Assembly (NCBI GenBank): GCA_963974645.1
Contig: CAXBEA010000001.1
Span: 1-64,000 of the forward strand
Reading direction: 5' to 3'
DNA: 64,000 bases
Source: Motiliproteus sp963974645
GTDB lineage: Bacteria > Pseudomonadota > Gammaproteobacteria > Pseudomonadales > Balneatricaceae
Positions 25,984-35,074 of this stretch are shown in pieces. The position numbers and the translations under genes were made by a program. The stretch's first letter is position 1. Each line of letters opens with the position of its first letter. The notes beneath the pieces are model-generated. The model had not been told where the DNA came from. It ran no database searches and saw nothing but the letters and a program-made list of their open reading frames with translations.

Positions 25984-26093
25984 CCAACCCACAGGGAGGT
26001 GGGGCGTGTCTTAACTGCAGGAGCAATTTCAGACCAACCCACAGGGAGGTGGGGCCTGTCTTAACTGCAGGAGCAATTTCAGACCAACCCACA
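25984..26093. repeat. 50-nt direct tandem repeat
   Basis: Two copies (25984-26033, 26034-26083) differ at only one or two bases. Each carries CCAACCCACAGGGAGGTGGG and TTAACTGCAGGAGCAATTTC. A 10-nt partial third copy follows. The CCCACAGGGA element is the complement of the TCCCTGTGGG end of the REP-like units, so the two repeats can pair across about 100 nt. Confidence 0.8.
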
Positions 26094-26180
26094 AATAGAC
26101 GGCAGCAGCATGGCTGAGTTTTGTGGGTAATCGGGAAAATATTTGAACTAGGAGGTTATGCAGGTCATAGTCAAAACAGG

Positions 26181-26996
26181 CTAGATCTCAAAGGTGGCCC
26201 AGATCGGGCAATGATCTGAAGGTTTCTCCATCGCCCTAATCGCATAATCGATCCCCGTTTCACTGCAGCGGTCCATCAGCGTTTGGGTCGCCAGAATCAG
26301 GTCGATCCGTAGCCCACGTTTCGGGTCGTCAGCAAATCCCTTGCTGCGGTAATCGAACCAGCTGAACAGCTCCATAGACTCAGGGTGTTGTTGCCGGTAG
26401 CTATCGACCAGCCCCCAGCTCATTAGGCGGTCTAGCCACTCACGCTCTTCGGGCTGAAAGCTGGTCTTGCCGGTGCGTAACCAGCGTTTACGGTTCTGCT
26501 CCCCGATACCTATATCCAGATCGGTTGAGGAGATGTTCATATCGCCGATCACCACCAGTGGTTGCGCGGGGTCGCAGTCATTGAGTAGGTAGTCCTGCAG
26601 GTCGGCGTAGAACTTCCGCTTGGCCGGGAATTTTGTTTCATGGTGAATGCTTTCGCCCTGAGGGAAATAGCCATTAACCACCCGAATAGTGCCGCCTTTG
26701 GGGGTGGCGTAGTCTCCGATGATGATTCGCCGCTGGGCATCATCGGCATCGCTGGCAAAGCCCTTCTGCACCGCCAGGGGTTCCAGCTTGGAGATCAGGC
26801 AGACTCCGTAATGGCCCTTCTGGCCGTGGGTATGGACCCGGTAGCCCAGCGCCTCGATGGCCGCCACAGGAAATTCATCGTCGTGAACCTTGCTCTCCTG
26901 GATTCCGATTACATCCGGTTGCTGGGTGGCGATCAGCTGTTCCAGTTGGTGCAAACGGGCGCGGATGCCATTGGTGTTAAAAGAGATTATTTTCAT
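26181..26996 (-). CDS. xthA: Exodeoxyribonuclease III
   Basis: 271 codons from ATG 26996 (MKIISFNTNGIRARL), preferred over an upstream TTG that lacks conservation. EEP-fold nuclease: the metal-binding Glu is in IGIQESKVHDDEFP, the NxD segment in VVIGDMNISSTDLDIG, and the catalytic Asp-His in the C-terminal PSDHCPIWATFEI. It removes 3'-blocked ends and cleaves abasic sites in base-excision repair. Monocistronic. Confidence 0.92.
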   Translation of the reverse strand: MKIISFNTNGIRARLHQLEQLIATQQPDVIGIQESKVHDDEFPVAAIEALGYRVHTHGQKGHYGVCLISKLEPLAVQKGFASDADDAQRRIIIGDYATPKGGTIRVVNGYFPQGESIHHETKFPAKRKFYADLQDYLLNDCDPAQPLVVIGDMNISSTDLDIGIGEQNRKRWLRTGKTSFQPEEREWLDRLMSWGLVDSYRQQHPESMELFSWFDYRSKGFADDPKRGLRIDLILATQTLMDRCSETGIDYAIRAMEKPSDHCPIWATFEI

Positions 26997-27556
26997 AAGG
27001 GGGAGGGTCGCCAAACTAGTAAAACGGCAAGGGTAGCGGAATCGATCCAGGGTTTACATCTGTTTTTGGTGAGATATCGCATATTTGCCTCCTTTGGAAG
27101 GCTCATAGCGCCCAAGGCGCGGGATAGGGCGCAAGATAGGTGGGTGATGGCTCTGCTCAGAGTTTGTTCTTGGTCGAGGCGCTTTTGGTTTAGCGAGATC
27201 AGCGCCTCTTCGGTGGTGCTCACTCGCTCGCAGCGATTTTTTTCCACAGATAAAAACGCTTAAATTGAGTAACCAGCGAAACATTATCCTGTTCATTGAT
27301 TATCGTTCCCTATAACAGCCCATGATCAATGGCTTGCCGTTTTGGCTCATTCATACTATGCCGAATCCTGAAAAGGTATAGCTGCAGGCCAGGGAGTGCT
27401 ATACCGTAGCAGCGGCACGGGTTCGTGGTTTCCGAACAGGTCAATTTAAGGGGTTGGGTTTCCATAGTAGCAAGCTATCGGTTCTATCGGTTTTTGCTTA
27501 TGGAGTGATTGGGTTCAAGCGCGTAGAGTACAGGCATCTTTTTAGGGAGAGCGACC
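26997..27556. other. Intergenic region upstream of xthA and gor
   Basis: 560 nt with no convincing gene. A perfect inverted repeat GGTATAGC / GCTATACC (27375-27382 and 27398-27405) lies about 150 nt before gor and may be an operator or hairpin. Confidence 0.4.
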
Positions 27557-28954
27557 ATGGCTACATATGATTTTGATCTATTTGTTATAGGTGCGGGTTC
27601 TGGCGGTGTGCGGGCTGCACGCATGGCTGCGGCTAGGGGGGGGCGGGTTGCTATCGCCGAGGATCGATATATGGGCGGTACCTGCGTCAATGTTGGCTGT
27701 GTGCCCAAAAAACTCTATATGTATGCCTCCCATTACGGCGAGCAGTTTCATGAAGCGGCCGGTTTTGGCTGGCAGGTAGCCACTCCCCGTTTTGATTGGT
27801 CGACGCTGCGCGAGAATAAGAAAACCGAAATTAAGCGACTGAATGGTATCTATCAAAAAATGTTAGATGGCTCTGGTGCCCAGGTAATTAACGGCCGCGG
27901 GATACTTATCGATGCGCATCAGGTCGAAGTGAACGGTAAGCGTTATCGTTGTGAACGGATTTTGATCGCAACCGGTGGTTGGCCTACGGTGCCGGCCCTT
28001 GAGGGTGCTGAACACGCAATTACCTCCAACGAGATCTTCGACCTTGCCGAGTTTCCAAAACGTATTTTGATTGTTGGCGGCGGTTATATTGCGGTTGAGT
28101 TTGCCGGTATTTTTGCCGGCTTAGGGGCCCAGACAACCCAGTTGTATCGGGGCGATCTGTTCCTGCGCGGGTTCGATAATGAGGTTAGAGAGTTTGTCGC
28201 CCAGGAGATGATCAAGAAGGGTGTCGATCTTAGATTTAATCTAAATGTAGAATCTATTCATAAGCTTGAGGATGGAAGCTTACGAGCTTTGTTAACCGAT
28301 GGTAGTGAGCAGATCGTCGATACAATCCTCTATGCTACTGGCCGTAAAGCGAATGTCGCTGGCTTGGGGCTGGAGCAGGCAGGAGTTGAACTGACCGACC
28401 AGGGGGCTATCAGGGTCAATGAGCAGTTTCAGAGCTCTACCCCCTCCATCTATGCTTTGGGCGATGTGATCAATCGGGTCCAGTTGACCCCGGTGGCCTT
28501 GGCAGAAGGGATGCAGTTGGTCGATCATCTGTATCCAGAACTAGCCAGTCAGAGTAGTAACAGCAAAACGCTGAGCTATCAGCTTATCCCGACCGCAGTC
28601 TTTAGTCAGCCGACAATTGGCACGGTGGGGCTGGGTGAGCAGCAAGCGCTCCAGCTGTATCCAAATCTGGATGTCTATGTTTCAGAGTTTCGAGCGATGA
28701 AGCATACCCTTAGTGGCAGTCAGGAGCGCACGTTGATGAAGCTCTTGGTCGATGCAGATACTGATCGGGTAGTGGGGGTGCATATGGTCGGAGCCGAGGC
28801 TGGAGAGATTATTCAAGGGATAGGCATTGCGCTTAAAGCGGGAGCCACTAAAGCTGTCTTCGATAGCACTATAGGTATTCACCCAACGGCGGCCGAAGAG
28901 TTTGTGACGATGCGCACACCCAGTCGTCGCTTCCGCGCTCAAGTTCAGGTGTAA
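27557..28954 (+). CDS. gor: Glutathione-disulfide reductase
   Basis: 465 aa flavoprotein. The FAD motif VIGAGSGGVRAAR starts near residue 10. The redox-active cysteines are in GGTCVNVGCVPKK (Cys43, Cys48). The NADPH motif is VGGGYIAVEFAG. The C-terminal catalytic His is in IGIHPTAAEE (about residue 442). GSGGVRAAR and HPTAAEE distinguish glutathione reductase from dihydrolipoamide and mercuric relatives. It regenerates GSH in the cytoplasm. SD AGGGAGAG precedes ATG. Confidence 0.93.
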   Translation: MATYDFDLFVIGAGSGGVRAARMAAARGGRVAIAEDRYMGGTCVNVGCVPKKLYMYASHYGEQFHEAAGFGWQVATPRFDWSTLRENKKTEIKRLNGIYQKMLDGSGAQVINGRGILIDAHQVEVNGKRYRCERILIATGGWPTVPALEGAEHAITSNEIFDLAEFPKRILIVGGGYIAVEFAGIFAGLGAQTTQLYRGDLFLRGFDNEVREFVAQEMIKKGVDLRFNLNVESIHKLEDGSLRALLTDGSEQIVDTILYATGRKANVAGLGLEQAGVELTDQGAIRVNEQFQSSTPSIYALGDVINRVQLTPVALAEGMQLVDHLYPELASQSSNSKTLSYQLIPTAVFSQPTIGTVGLGEQQALQLYPNLDVYVSEFRAMKHTLSGSQERTLMKLLVDADTDRVVGVHMVGAEAGEIIQGIGIALKAGATKAVFDSTIGIHPTAAEEFVTMRTPSRRFRAQVQV

Positions 28955-28976
28955 TCCGCGGATCGAGCCCGAGCGC

Positions 28977-29234
28977 TTAAACGGGGTGGGTTTTGATGTA
29001 TTGCTGCAGAATCTGTTTGAGTTCGGCAGCCTGAAAGAGGTTGTTTTGCTGTCTGGCTCGACGAATATCATCGATCATCATCTTTCTGATGCTTCGTGGA
29101 CCATTGTGCTGGAGTGATAGCCTTTGGCCGAAAGCCAAGGCAAGAATTTGGCTCATCTGGGTATGTTCAGAGATCGCATCAACCTCCTCTTGATCCAGTT
29201 CGCTCCAGTCCAAACAATCTTTGTAGGTCAGCAT
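28977..29234 (-). CDS. Small helical hypothetical protein
   Basis: 85 aa, not recognised. Entirely helical and soluble (ELDQEEVDAISEHTQMSQILALAFGQRLS, then DDIRRARQQNNLFQAAELKQILQQY). ATG start with a GGAGG ribosome-binding site upstream (complement of CCTCC near 29240). Convergent with gor and lying between gor and pta. Bounded upstream by the terminator at 29384-29430, so probably its own transcript. Confidence 0.6.
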   Translation of the reverse strand: MLTYKDCLDWSELDQEEVDAISEHTQMSQILALAFGQRLSLQHNGPRSIRKMMIDDIRRARQQNNLFQAAELKQILQQYIKTHPV

Positions 29235-29383
29235 AATAGCCTCCGTAAAATCGGTCAGAGTGCCGATGACTTAAATGAGATGCTTCAATCATAGATTAGT
29301 ATTTGCTGACGCCAAGTCTGCGATCAGCTCTGCCGGGAATGGCGCAGTTTGTTCGGGCAGCAGAGAGATTACTGATGCCAAAC

Positions 29384-29430
29384 AAAGCGGCCAATAACCA
29401 TTTTAAGGTAATGGTTATTGGCCGCTTTAT
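29384..29430 (-). terminator. Strong (bidirectional) terminator after pta
   Basis: AAAGCGGCCAATAACCATT and its complement form a 19-bp stem (minus strand) with a short loop, ending in GCTTTG. It lies 28 nt after the pta stop. Confidence 0.8.
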
Positions 29431-29457
29431 CTAGTTATTTATCCCTGAAATGGATCC

Positions 29458-31599
29458 TTAGTCGAGGCTGACCGCCTGGATCGCAGTCAATGCGATGGTG
29501 AATACGATGTCGTCGACCAGTGCGCCACGGGAGAGGTCGTTGACCGGTTTGCGCATCCCTTGCAGCATAGGGCCGATACTGATTACGTCAGCACTGCGCT
29601 GGACCGCTTTGTAGGTCGTGTTGCCCGTGTTTAGGTCGGGAAAGATAAATACAGTCGCGCGCCCAGCTACGGCACTGTCTGGTGCCTTGCTACGGGCAAC
29701 GCTTTCCATAATCGCAGCATCGTATTGCATCGGTCCATCGATCAGCAGCTCGGGGCGTTTTTGTTGCGCGATTCGGGTCGCCTCGCGGACCTTCTCAACA
29801 TCGGCGCCCTGGCCGGAAACGCCGGTACTGTAGCTGATCATGGCAACCCGCGGAGGAATCCCGAATGCTTTGGCGGAATCAGCGCTCTGGATGGCGATAT
29901 CGGCCAGTTCTTCAGCATTGGGGTCGGGGTTGATCGCGCAATCACCGTACACCAGCACCTGTTCTGGCAGGCACATGAAAAATATCGAAGAGACTAAATT
30001 GCACCCAGGCGCCGTCTTGATCAGCTGCAGGGGGGGGCGGATGGTATTGGCGGTAGTGTGCACCGCACCGCTGACCAAACCGTCGACATGACCCTGCTCT
30101 AACATCAGGGTGCCCAGGACCACGTTGTCTTTGAGTTGTTCGTTGGCAATCTCTGGGGTTACACCCCGATGCTTGCGCAGTTCCACCAGGCGTTCGATGT
30201 AGTGCGGGCGGATCAGTTCTGGGTTGTAGATCTCGACCCCGTTGCCTAGCTCGATGCCCAAGCCTTCGGCGATCCGACGGATCTCCTGCGGGTTTCCGAG
30301 CAGGGTACAGCGGGCGATACCACGGTCGGCGCAGACCGCAGCGGCTTTAATCGTCCGTGGCTCCTCACCCTCTGGCAGCACGATGTGCTTTTGGGCCAGC
30401 CGGGCGCGTTCGATCAGCTGGTAGCGAAATGCCGGTGGCGATAGACGGCGCTCGCTCTGCCCCGCAGTGAGGCTGTTCAACCAGGCCGGGTCGATGAATG
30501 ATGCGGTGATCCCTTTGATCTTGTCGATGCGAGATTTGTCATCCGAGGGGACTTCGCTGTTGAAGTTGGGGATGCTCAGCGCGGTTTTCCAAATGTCGGT
30601 TTTGACGCTTAACAGTGGTAGGCCGGTGGCCATAGCGTCATGGCATAGCTTGAGTACGGAGGGATGCGGACGCGTGCCGCCGGTGAGTATCAGCGCGGCC
30701 AGACCAATACCGTTAAGGGCAGCTAGGCAGACCGCCATCACAATATCGTCGCGATCGCCCGGTGCAAACACCAGGGTCCCCGGTGTCAGCTCAGCGACGA
30801 TGTTCTCGACGGTCTGGGCGCAGATAGTGATGCGGTGCACACGGCGACTATTAATCTGTCCAGCGCTGATCACCTCGGCATTAAGATGCTTGCTCATGTC
30901 GATGACGCGAGGCGACATCATCCGCTCCCGCCAGGGAATGCAGGCCAGAAGTTTGAAGTCCTCACAGAACAACGAAGCGTGCTCGGTTATATCCGTTGGG
31001 GTGAGGCTGTTGCTGACCGGGTCATTGGGGAGGGCGTCAAGGCAGAGTTTACCGTTATGGTCAATCGGTGCGCCGAGCATGTTCAGCATGCAGCCGATCA
31101 CCTTGGGATTGTGAATCCCACCAAAGGCGCGGGCGGTGATATCGATGTGGTCCTGCAGTTCATCGAGTGAATCGTTGCCGGGGGCTGATACCAGAATAAC
31201 TTCTGCGTCGAGTGCTTTCGCCACCTCCTGATTGATGCGTGAAGCGTAAGGCTGGGTCCGAGTTGGGACCATGCCTTCGATAATGACAATCTCTTCGTCC
31301 CCGGCCCGGTTGCTTTCATAACGTTTGACCAGCTCTTCTAATACCTCATCGCCTTGATCGTTTCGCATCAGCCGTTCGACCTCGCGGATCGCCATCGGCT
31401 CGGCAATGCTGTGGCTACAGGAGGCACGCAGGATGTCGACTGAACGGTCGCTACTGCTATCACCGTTGGCGGTTTGGGCGATAGGCTTAAAGAAATGTAC
31501 TTTTATCCCTTGTCGTTCTAACGCATGAAACAAACCGAGAACGGCGGTAGTTAGACCGGTGCCTTGGCTGGTCGGTACCAGCATCAGTGCGTGTGTCAC
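29458..31599 (-). CDS. pta: Phosphate acetyltransferase (long form)
   Basis: 713 aa, the long proteobacterial Pta. The N-terminal P-loop-like DRTGG region begins MLVPTSQGTGLTTAVLGLF. A middle DRTGG domain follows (about 220-330). The C-terminal catalytic PTA/PTB domain starts near 385 (ARLAQKHIVLPEGEEPRT) and contains GLVSGAVHTTANTIRP and the terminal RGALVDDIV. It interconverts acetyl-CoA and acetyl phosphate. No ackA is adjacent in the window, unlike the usual ackA-pta pair. Confidence 0.95.
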   Translation of the reverse strand: MTHALMLVPTSQGTGLTTAVLGLFHALERQGIKVHFFKPIAQTANGDSSSDRSVDILRASCSHSIAEPMAIREVERLMRNDQGDEVLEELVKRYESNRAGDEEIVIIEGMVPTRTQPYASRINQEVAKALDAEVILVSAPGNDSLDELQDHIDITARAFGGIHNPKVIGCMLNMLGAPIDHNGKLCLDALPNDPVSNSLTPTDITEHASLFCEDFKLLACIPWRERMMSPRVIDMSKHLNAEVISAGQINSRRVHRITICAQTVENIVAELTPGTLVFAPGDRDDIVMAVCLAALNGIGLAALILTGGTRPHPSVLKLCHDAMATGLPLLSVKTDIWKTALSIPNFNSEVPSDDKSRIDKIKGITASFIDPAWLNSLTAGQSERRLSPPAFRYQLIERARLAQKHIVLPEGEEPRTIKAAAVCADRGIARCTLLGNPQEIRRIAEGLGIELGNGVEIYNPELIRPHYIERLVELRKHRGVTPEIANEQLKDNVVLGTLMLEQGHVDGLVSGAVHTTANTIRPPLQLIKTAPGCNLVSSIFFMCLPEQVLVYGDCAINPDPNAEELADIAIQSADSAKAFGIPPRVAMISYSTGVSGQGADVEKVREATRIAQQKRPELLIDGPMQYDAAIMESVARSKAPDSAVAGRATVFIFPDLNTGNTTYKAVQRSADVISIGPMLQGMRKPVNDLSRGALVDDIVFTIALTAIQAVSLD

Positions 31600-31830
31600 A
31601 AAAAATCCTCAAGCGCTTAGGATGATCCCGTGCTGCAAGTACTATCACCTGCAACTAGGATGAAATTTGATTAGCCGTTACAACCGAGCCTGGTCAGCGC
31701 TGGCTGACTGGCGATGGGTAAGCATCGGGGACCGGGAAGTGATGGCAATGAAGTGACACAATTTTACCTTGGATCGGTAAAACTGCCAGAGAAATGTTGC
31801 GTTGCAGAAAAAACGATCTGAGCAACTGGG

Positions 31831-32145
31831 TTAAGCAGCTGGGGATTTGTTCAGTTTTTCGACCACGCTGGCAATTTTGTCATCCATGCTTTGCTCTCTA
31901 TCGGTGCGTGTGCCTAGGCGCATCGAACTGGTTATCCTAGGTGCCCCAAGCGCATGGACTACTTCATGACAGCGCTTTACGGCTGCAAAAACGGCATCCC
32001 ATTCGCCTTCGATGTTGGTGCCATAGGCGTGCATCTGATGCTCCAGCCCGGCTTCATCTAGCACCAGTTGGCAGGCTGCAATATAGGGGGAGACAGAAAC
32101 ACCGACGCCCAGGGGGACGACACAGAGATCGATCATGACATGCAT
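31831..32145 (-). CDS. MTH1187/YkoF family thiamine-binding protein
   Basis: 104 aa, DUF77 ferredoxin-like fold: VDLCVVPLG-type start (MIDLCVVPLGVGVSVSPYIA), YGTNIEGEWDAVFAAVKRCHE and the Ser/Arg patch ITSSMRLGTRTD. Members bind thiamine or its pyrimidine in the cytoplasm or act with thiamine transport. No TPP riboswitch was seen upstream. Stand-alone gene. Confidence 0.85.
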   Translation of the reverse strand: MHVMIDLCVVPLGVGVSVSPYIAACQLVLDEAGLEHQMHAYGTNIEGEWDAVFAAVKRCHEVVHALGAPRITSSMRLGTRTDREQSMDDKIASVVEKLNKSPAA

Positions 32146-32265
32146 GCTGAGTTCCTCGTTTTGTAACGATTTATTACGTATTTTATTAAAAATATCAGTG
32201 CTCTAGGGCTGTTTATTAAATTTATTTATTATGTTAGTAAATGGCTGTGTTGGCCCGGTTGTCGC

Positions 32266-33018
32266 TCAATCGAGTAAACGTTCTTTTGCTTGGTTGATTT
32301 TAGCTGCCAGATAGTTGCTTCCACCACGATCTGGATGATTTTTTTGCATCATTCGTTTGTGCGCCTGAATGATCTCTGCGTGGCTGGCACCTGGCGTCAG
32401 CCCCAAGATCTCATAAGCTTCTGCGCGGCTTATCGTTGCCGATTCTGCTCTGTTCGACTGCTGCCGCTGCGATTGATCATCAGCGTCTATCTGCAGGTTG
32501 GGACGATGACGAACGATATAGGCATCGAGGAGTTTTATCCCCTCAGGATCCTGTTGAATCGATTGCTGATAGAGCTGGACGAGTTCGGCGTCACTTAAGG
32601 TTTCTAAGTTTCGACCGTTGAAGGGGCCTGCGATAACCCTCCCCTCAATGGCGCCGCTGTCATGGTCCAAAGACATCACCAGCCAGCGGGTCGTAACTTG
32701 AGATTGCTGGCCTGCAGAGTATTGGCCAGATCCTTGCTGCTGACGCTTTTGTTTATGCCGGCGCAGTAGCGGCATCAAAAAAGGCAACAGCCTCAGTGCC
32801 AAAGGCAGTAACCGCTGGGCAAAAGGAAGCAGGATACTGAACAGCGCAAACAGCCAGTGCAGACGCCCACTGATTGCTAGCCAGAATCCGAGTAGTGCCA
32901 GGGTGATCAGCAGCAACTGGAGTAGCAGCCGCTTGCCGCGCTTGGGTGCACGACCGAGAAACCAGCGAATTGCGGCCACGACCAGCAGTAGCAAAAGCGC
33001 TAGAAACAAAATATTCAA
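32266..33018 (-). CDS. Membrane-anchored C-terminal J-domain protein
   Basis: 250 aa. Two hydrophobic segments at the N-terminus (about 1-22 and 33-75) are followed by an Arg/Gln-rich linker and a J-domain confined to the last 55 residues (YEILGLTPGASHAEIIQAH, then MMQKNHPDRGGS with the HPD motif). The arrangement resembles TIM14/Pam18-type DnaJ proteins, which recruit Hsp70 to a membrane site. It overlaps the upstream VWA-like gene by 4 nt (ATGA), so the two are co-translated and probably act together. Confidence 0.8.
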   Translation of the reverse strand: MNILFLALLLLLVVAAIRWFLGRAPKRGKRLLLQLLLITLALLGFWLAISGRLHWLFALFSILLPFAQRLLPLALRLLPFLMPLLRRHKQKRQQQGSGQYSAGQQSQVTTRWLVMSLDHDSGAIEGRVIAGPFNGRNLETLSDAELVQLYQQSIQQDPEGIKLLDAYIVRHRPNLQIDADDQSQRQQSNRAESATISRAEAYEILGLTPGASHAEIIQAHKRMMQKNHPDRGGSNYLAAKINQAKERLLD

Positions 33019-33722
33019 GACTTGGGATGCTCCAGTTGCCGAGTCAGTTGTTGCAGCGCTGCTGATCCTTCTAGGTTTTTCAAGCCTAGCGGCCCTGCGG
33101 TAGCATAGACCGCGATAGCGCGGAGGAGTTCGCTTAGCACCTCAGGGCTGTTGAGGTCAAAGCAGCAATGGGCCCCTTGGCTGAGCCGGGCCAGCTGTTT
33201 GAAGCCCTGGCTGGCGGTTCGGTTGCTGCCCTCTTGAAACAGAAACAGCGGGAGTCCGCGTAAACCGCACTCGCCGGCAAGCTGGCAGAGTTCATCGAGG
33301 GGTTCTTCGATACAGTCGCCGATAAATATCAGTGCTTGCACCGGCTGCTGCTGATGAATCCTGAGCGCGTGGGTAAGTAAGCGTGCGATCTGGGTTTGGC
33401 CACCCAGACACTCCACCGTAGACATCGCCTTAATCAGCTTATCCGCCCCCAGCAGCCAAGGGCTCGAGCGCAGCTCGTCGTAGCCGCGATAAAAACAGAG
33501 TTTGACCTGAAGTTGCCCCAGTTCACGGGTGTGGGTAAACATCCCTGCCTGTAGCTGGCAGGCCGTATCCCAGGTGGGTTGGCGGCTGGCGGTAGCATCC
33601 AGGGCAAAAATCAACCGCCCTCCGCTAGCCTGAGGTGCGGGGGCGGGGTGGCGTTTGACCTGCGCCAGAAATTGCGCCACAGGATCGTCGGTTAGGCGCG
33701 AAGGTGATTTTGATCTGCTCAT
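33015..33722 (-). CDS. VWA-domain-like protein
   Basis: 235 aa soluble protein. GGRLIFALDATASRQPTWD contains a DxTxS sequence in the position of a MIDAS metal site. GGQTQIARLLTHAL and ALIFIGDCIEEPLDEL continue the von Willebrand A fold. Proteins of this kind usually assemble complexes or act with AAA or chaperone partners. Translational coupling to the J-domain protein downstream is the main functional clue. The exact role is unknown. Confidence 0.7.
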   Translation of the reverse strand: MSRSKSPSRLTDDPVAQFLAQVKRHPAPAPQASGGRLIFALDATASRQPTWDTACQLQAGMFTHTRELGQLQVKLCFYRGYDELRSSPWLLGADKLIKAMSTVECLGGQTQIARLLTHALRIHQQQPVQALIFIGDCIEEPLDELCQLAGECGLRGLPLFLFQEGSNRTASQGFKQLARLSQGAHCCFDLNSPEVLSELLRAIAVYATAGPLGLKNLEGSAALQQLTRQLEHPKS

Positions 33723-33794
33723 CGGTGACCATCACTCTATGGAGGTCTAGTCAGTATAGAGTGATCGCTGTTGTTGTAGAAATAGATAGCAGGT

Positions 33795-34742
33795 TCAACC
33801 TGTCTGCAAACGTTCGTCCAGGGTTCCTTTAAGCAGTTTAAACAGCCGTATCGAGGCATCGATCTCCTCTTTGCGATTGGTCAGGCTTTCAATATTAAGA
33901 CCGACTGGAATACCGAGTGGCAAGCAGGCATTTAAAACCCGCTCAAGGTTTCGCTGGCAGGTTCTAATCGACTGCATCAGCGGGTTGTCGGATTCTAGAA
34001 TTTCACTGGCGGTCGCTGCGGGAACCGAGATCCCGAGCCAATCCATAAACTCCAGTGTCTTAGCACTGCCGCAGGGGGTAAAGGTTAGGATCACGCGACT
34101 GGGCTGAATACCTTGCTGCTGGCAGAGCTCGCCGTACTCTTTGAGCAGCTTAATCGTGGCATCGGCATCGTAGACCGCTTGGGAGACAAAAAAATGGCAG
34201 CCATTGTTGGACTTGCTCAGCAAGCGCTTGTGCTCGGTGCCTTTGCTGGCATGCCGTTCGGCGATGGTGACACCGCCGAGGCTGAAGTCATGTTGGCTTT
34301 CGGCCAGTGTCTGGTAGGCCTCATTAAGCGATAGCTGAATCCTGGCGTCGGCAGAAGGGCTGCCCACCAGTACTAGGTTGCGTACCCCGTAATCGTTCCA
34401 CGCTTGATTCAACCACTGCTCGAAACTGGCCCGATCACGCTGGGATACACTTTTATAGGTAATGATCTGGTGGTCACTTTTCATTGCCAGTAAGGCTGAA
34501 TATTCACGGGGATCACGGGTGCCCATAAAGGGGAAGGGGCGTGGCTTATCGGTGCGGCTGCTTTCGTCTTGAATGTCGTAAACAATCAGCCCGTCATAAT
34601 CAACGCTTGCTAGGCGTTGCAGCAGTTTGGTTGCGATCTCGTCCATCTGCATATCATCGGTAGTGGCTCTGGGCGGCGTGGTACCAAAGAAATACACGCC
34701 TTTGTCGGGGGCGTTGAATGCAGTCTGCTGCGCGAGTGTCAT
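33795..34742 (-). CDS. MetF-like methylenetetrahydrofolate reductase family protein
   Basis: 315 aa with the TIM-barrel of the MTHFR family: YFFGTTPPRATTDD at the N-terminus, a central NLVLVGSPSADARIQLSLNEAY and ILTFTPCGSAKTLEFMDWLGI. It is divergent from canonical MetF; the FTPCGS variant marks an alternative clade seen beside ordinary metF in many bacteria. NAD(P)H-dependent reduction of methylene-THF is likely but not certain. Monocistronic, divergent from the 35075 operon. Confidence 0.7.
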   Translation of the reverse strand: MTLAQQTAFNAPDKGVYFFGTTPPRATTDDMQMDEIATKLLQRLASVDYDGLIVYDIQDESSRTDKPRPFPFMGTRDPREYSALLAMKSDHQIITYKSVSQRDRASFEQWLNQAWNDYGVRNLVLVGSPSADARIQLSLNEAYQTLAESQHDFSLGGVTIAERHASKGTEHKRLLSKSNNGCHFFVSQAVYDADATIKLLKEYGELCQQQGIQPSRVILTFTPCGSAKTLEFMDWLGISVPAATASEILESDNPLMQSIRTCQRNLERVLNACLPLGIPVGLNIESLTNRKEEIDASIRLFKLLKGTLDERLQTG

Positions 34743-34893
34743 GTCAGATTTCCAAATGAGTTTCTAATGGCCGATGATTATAAACAGGATGCTGGTTATT
34801 ACATATTGGTTATATGTGGAAATGTTCTCAAGTCAACATGAATGGTTTTAATTAGATTAAAAAACAAACAGATATACAGTTAATGCTGACGGG

Positions 34894-34923
34894 TTGAGCG
34901 GTTTTTTTTATCAACACTATACA
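34894..34923 (+). promoter_or_regulatory. Candidate sigma-70 promoter of the glycosyltransferase/rSAM operon
   Basis: TTGAGC (34894-34899), 18-nt spacer, TATACA (34918-34923). It is the best sigma-70-like match in the 332-nt gap before 35075 and would leave a leader of about 145 nt. Confidence 0.5.
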
Positions 34924-35074
34924 ATGCTAGAATGCGCTCAGTACTGCATTGCCAGGATGGGCCTGGCATCTCTCTGCAGCCGTTTATAACGACTGTTTGT
35001 AAGGCCTGGTTGTAACGGTTCTCAGTCGGTCGCATCTAATTAGGGATAACAACCTCTCTAGCTAAGGAATATTT

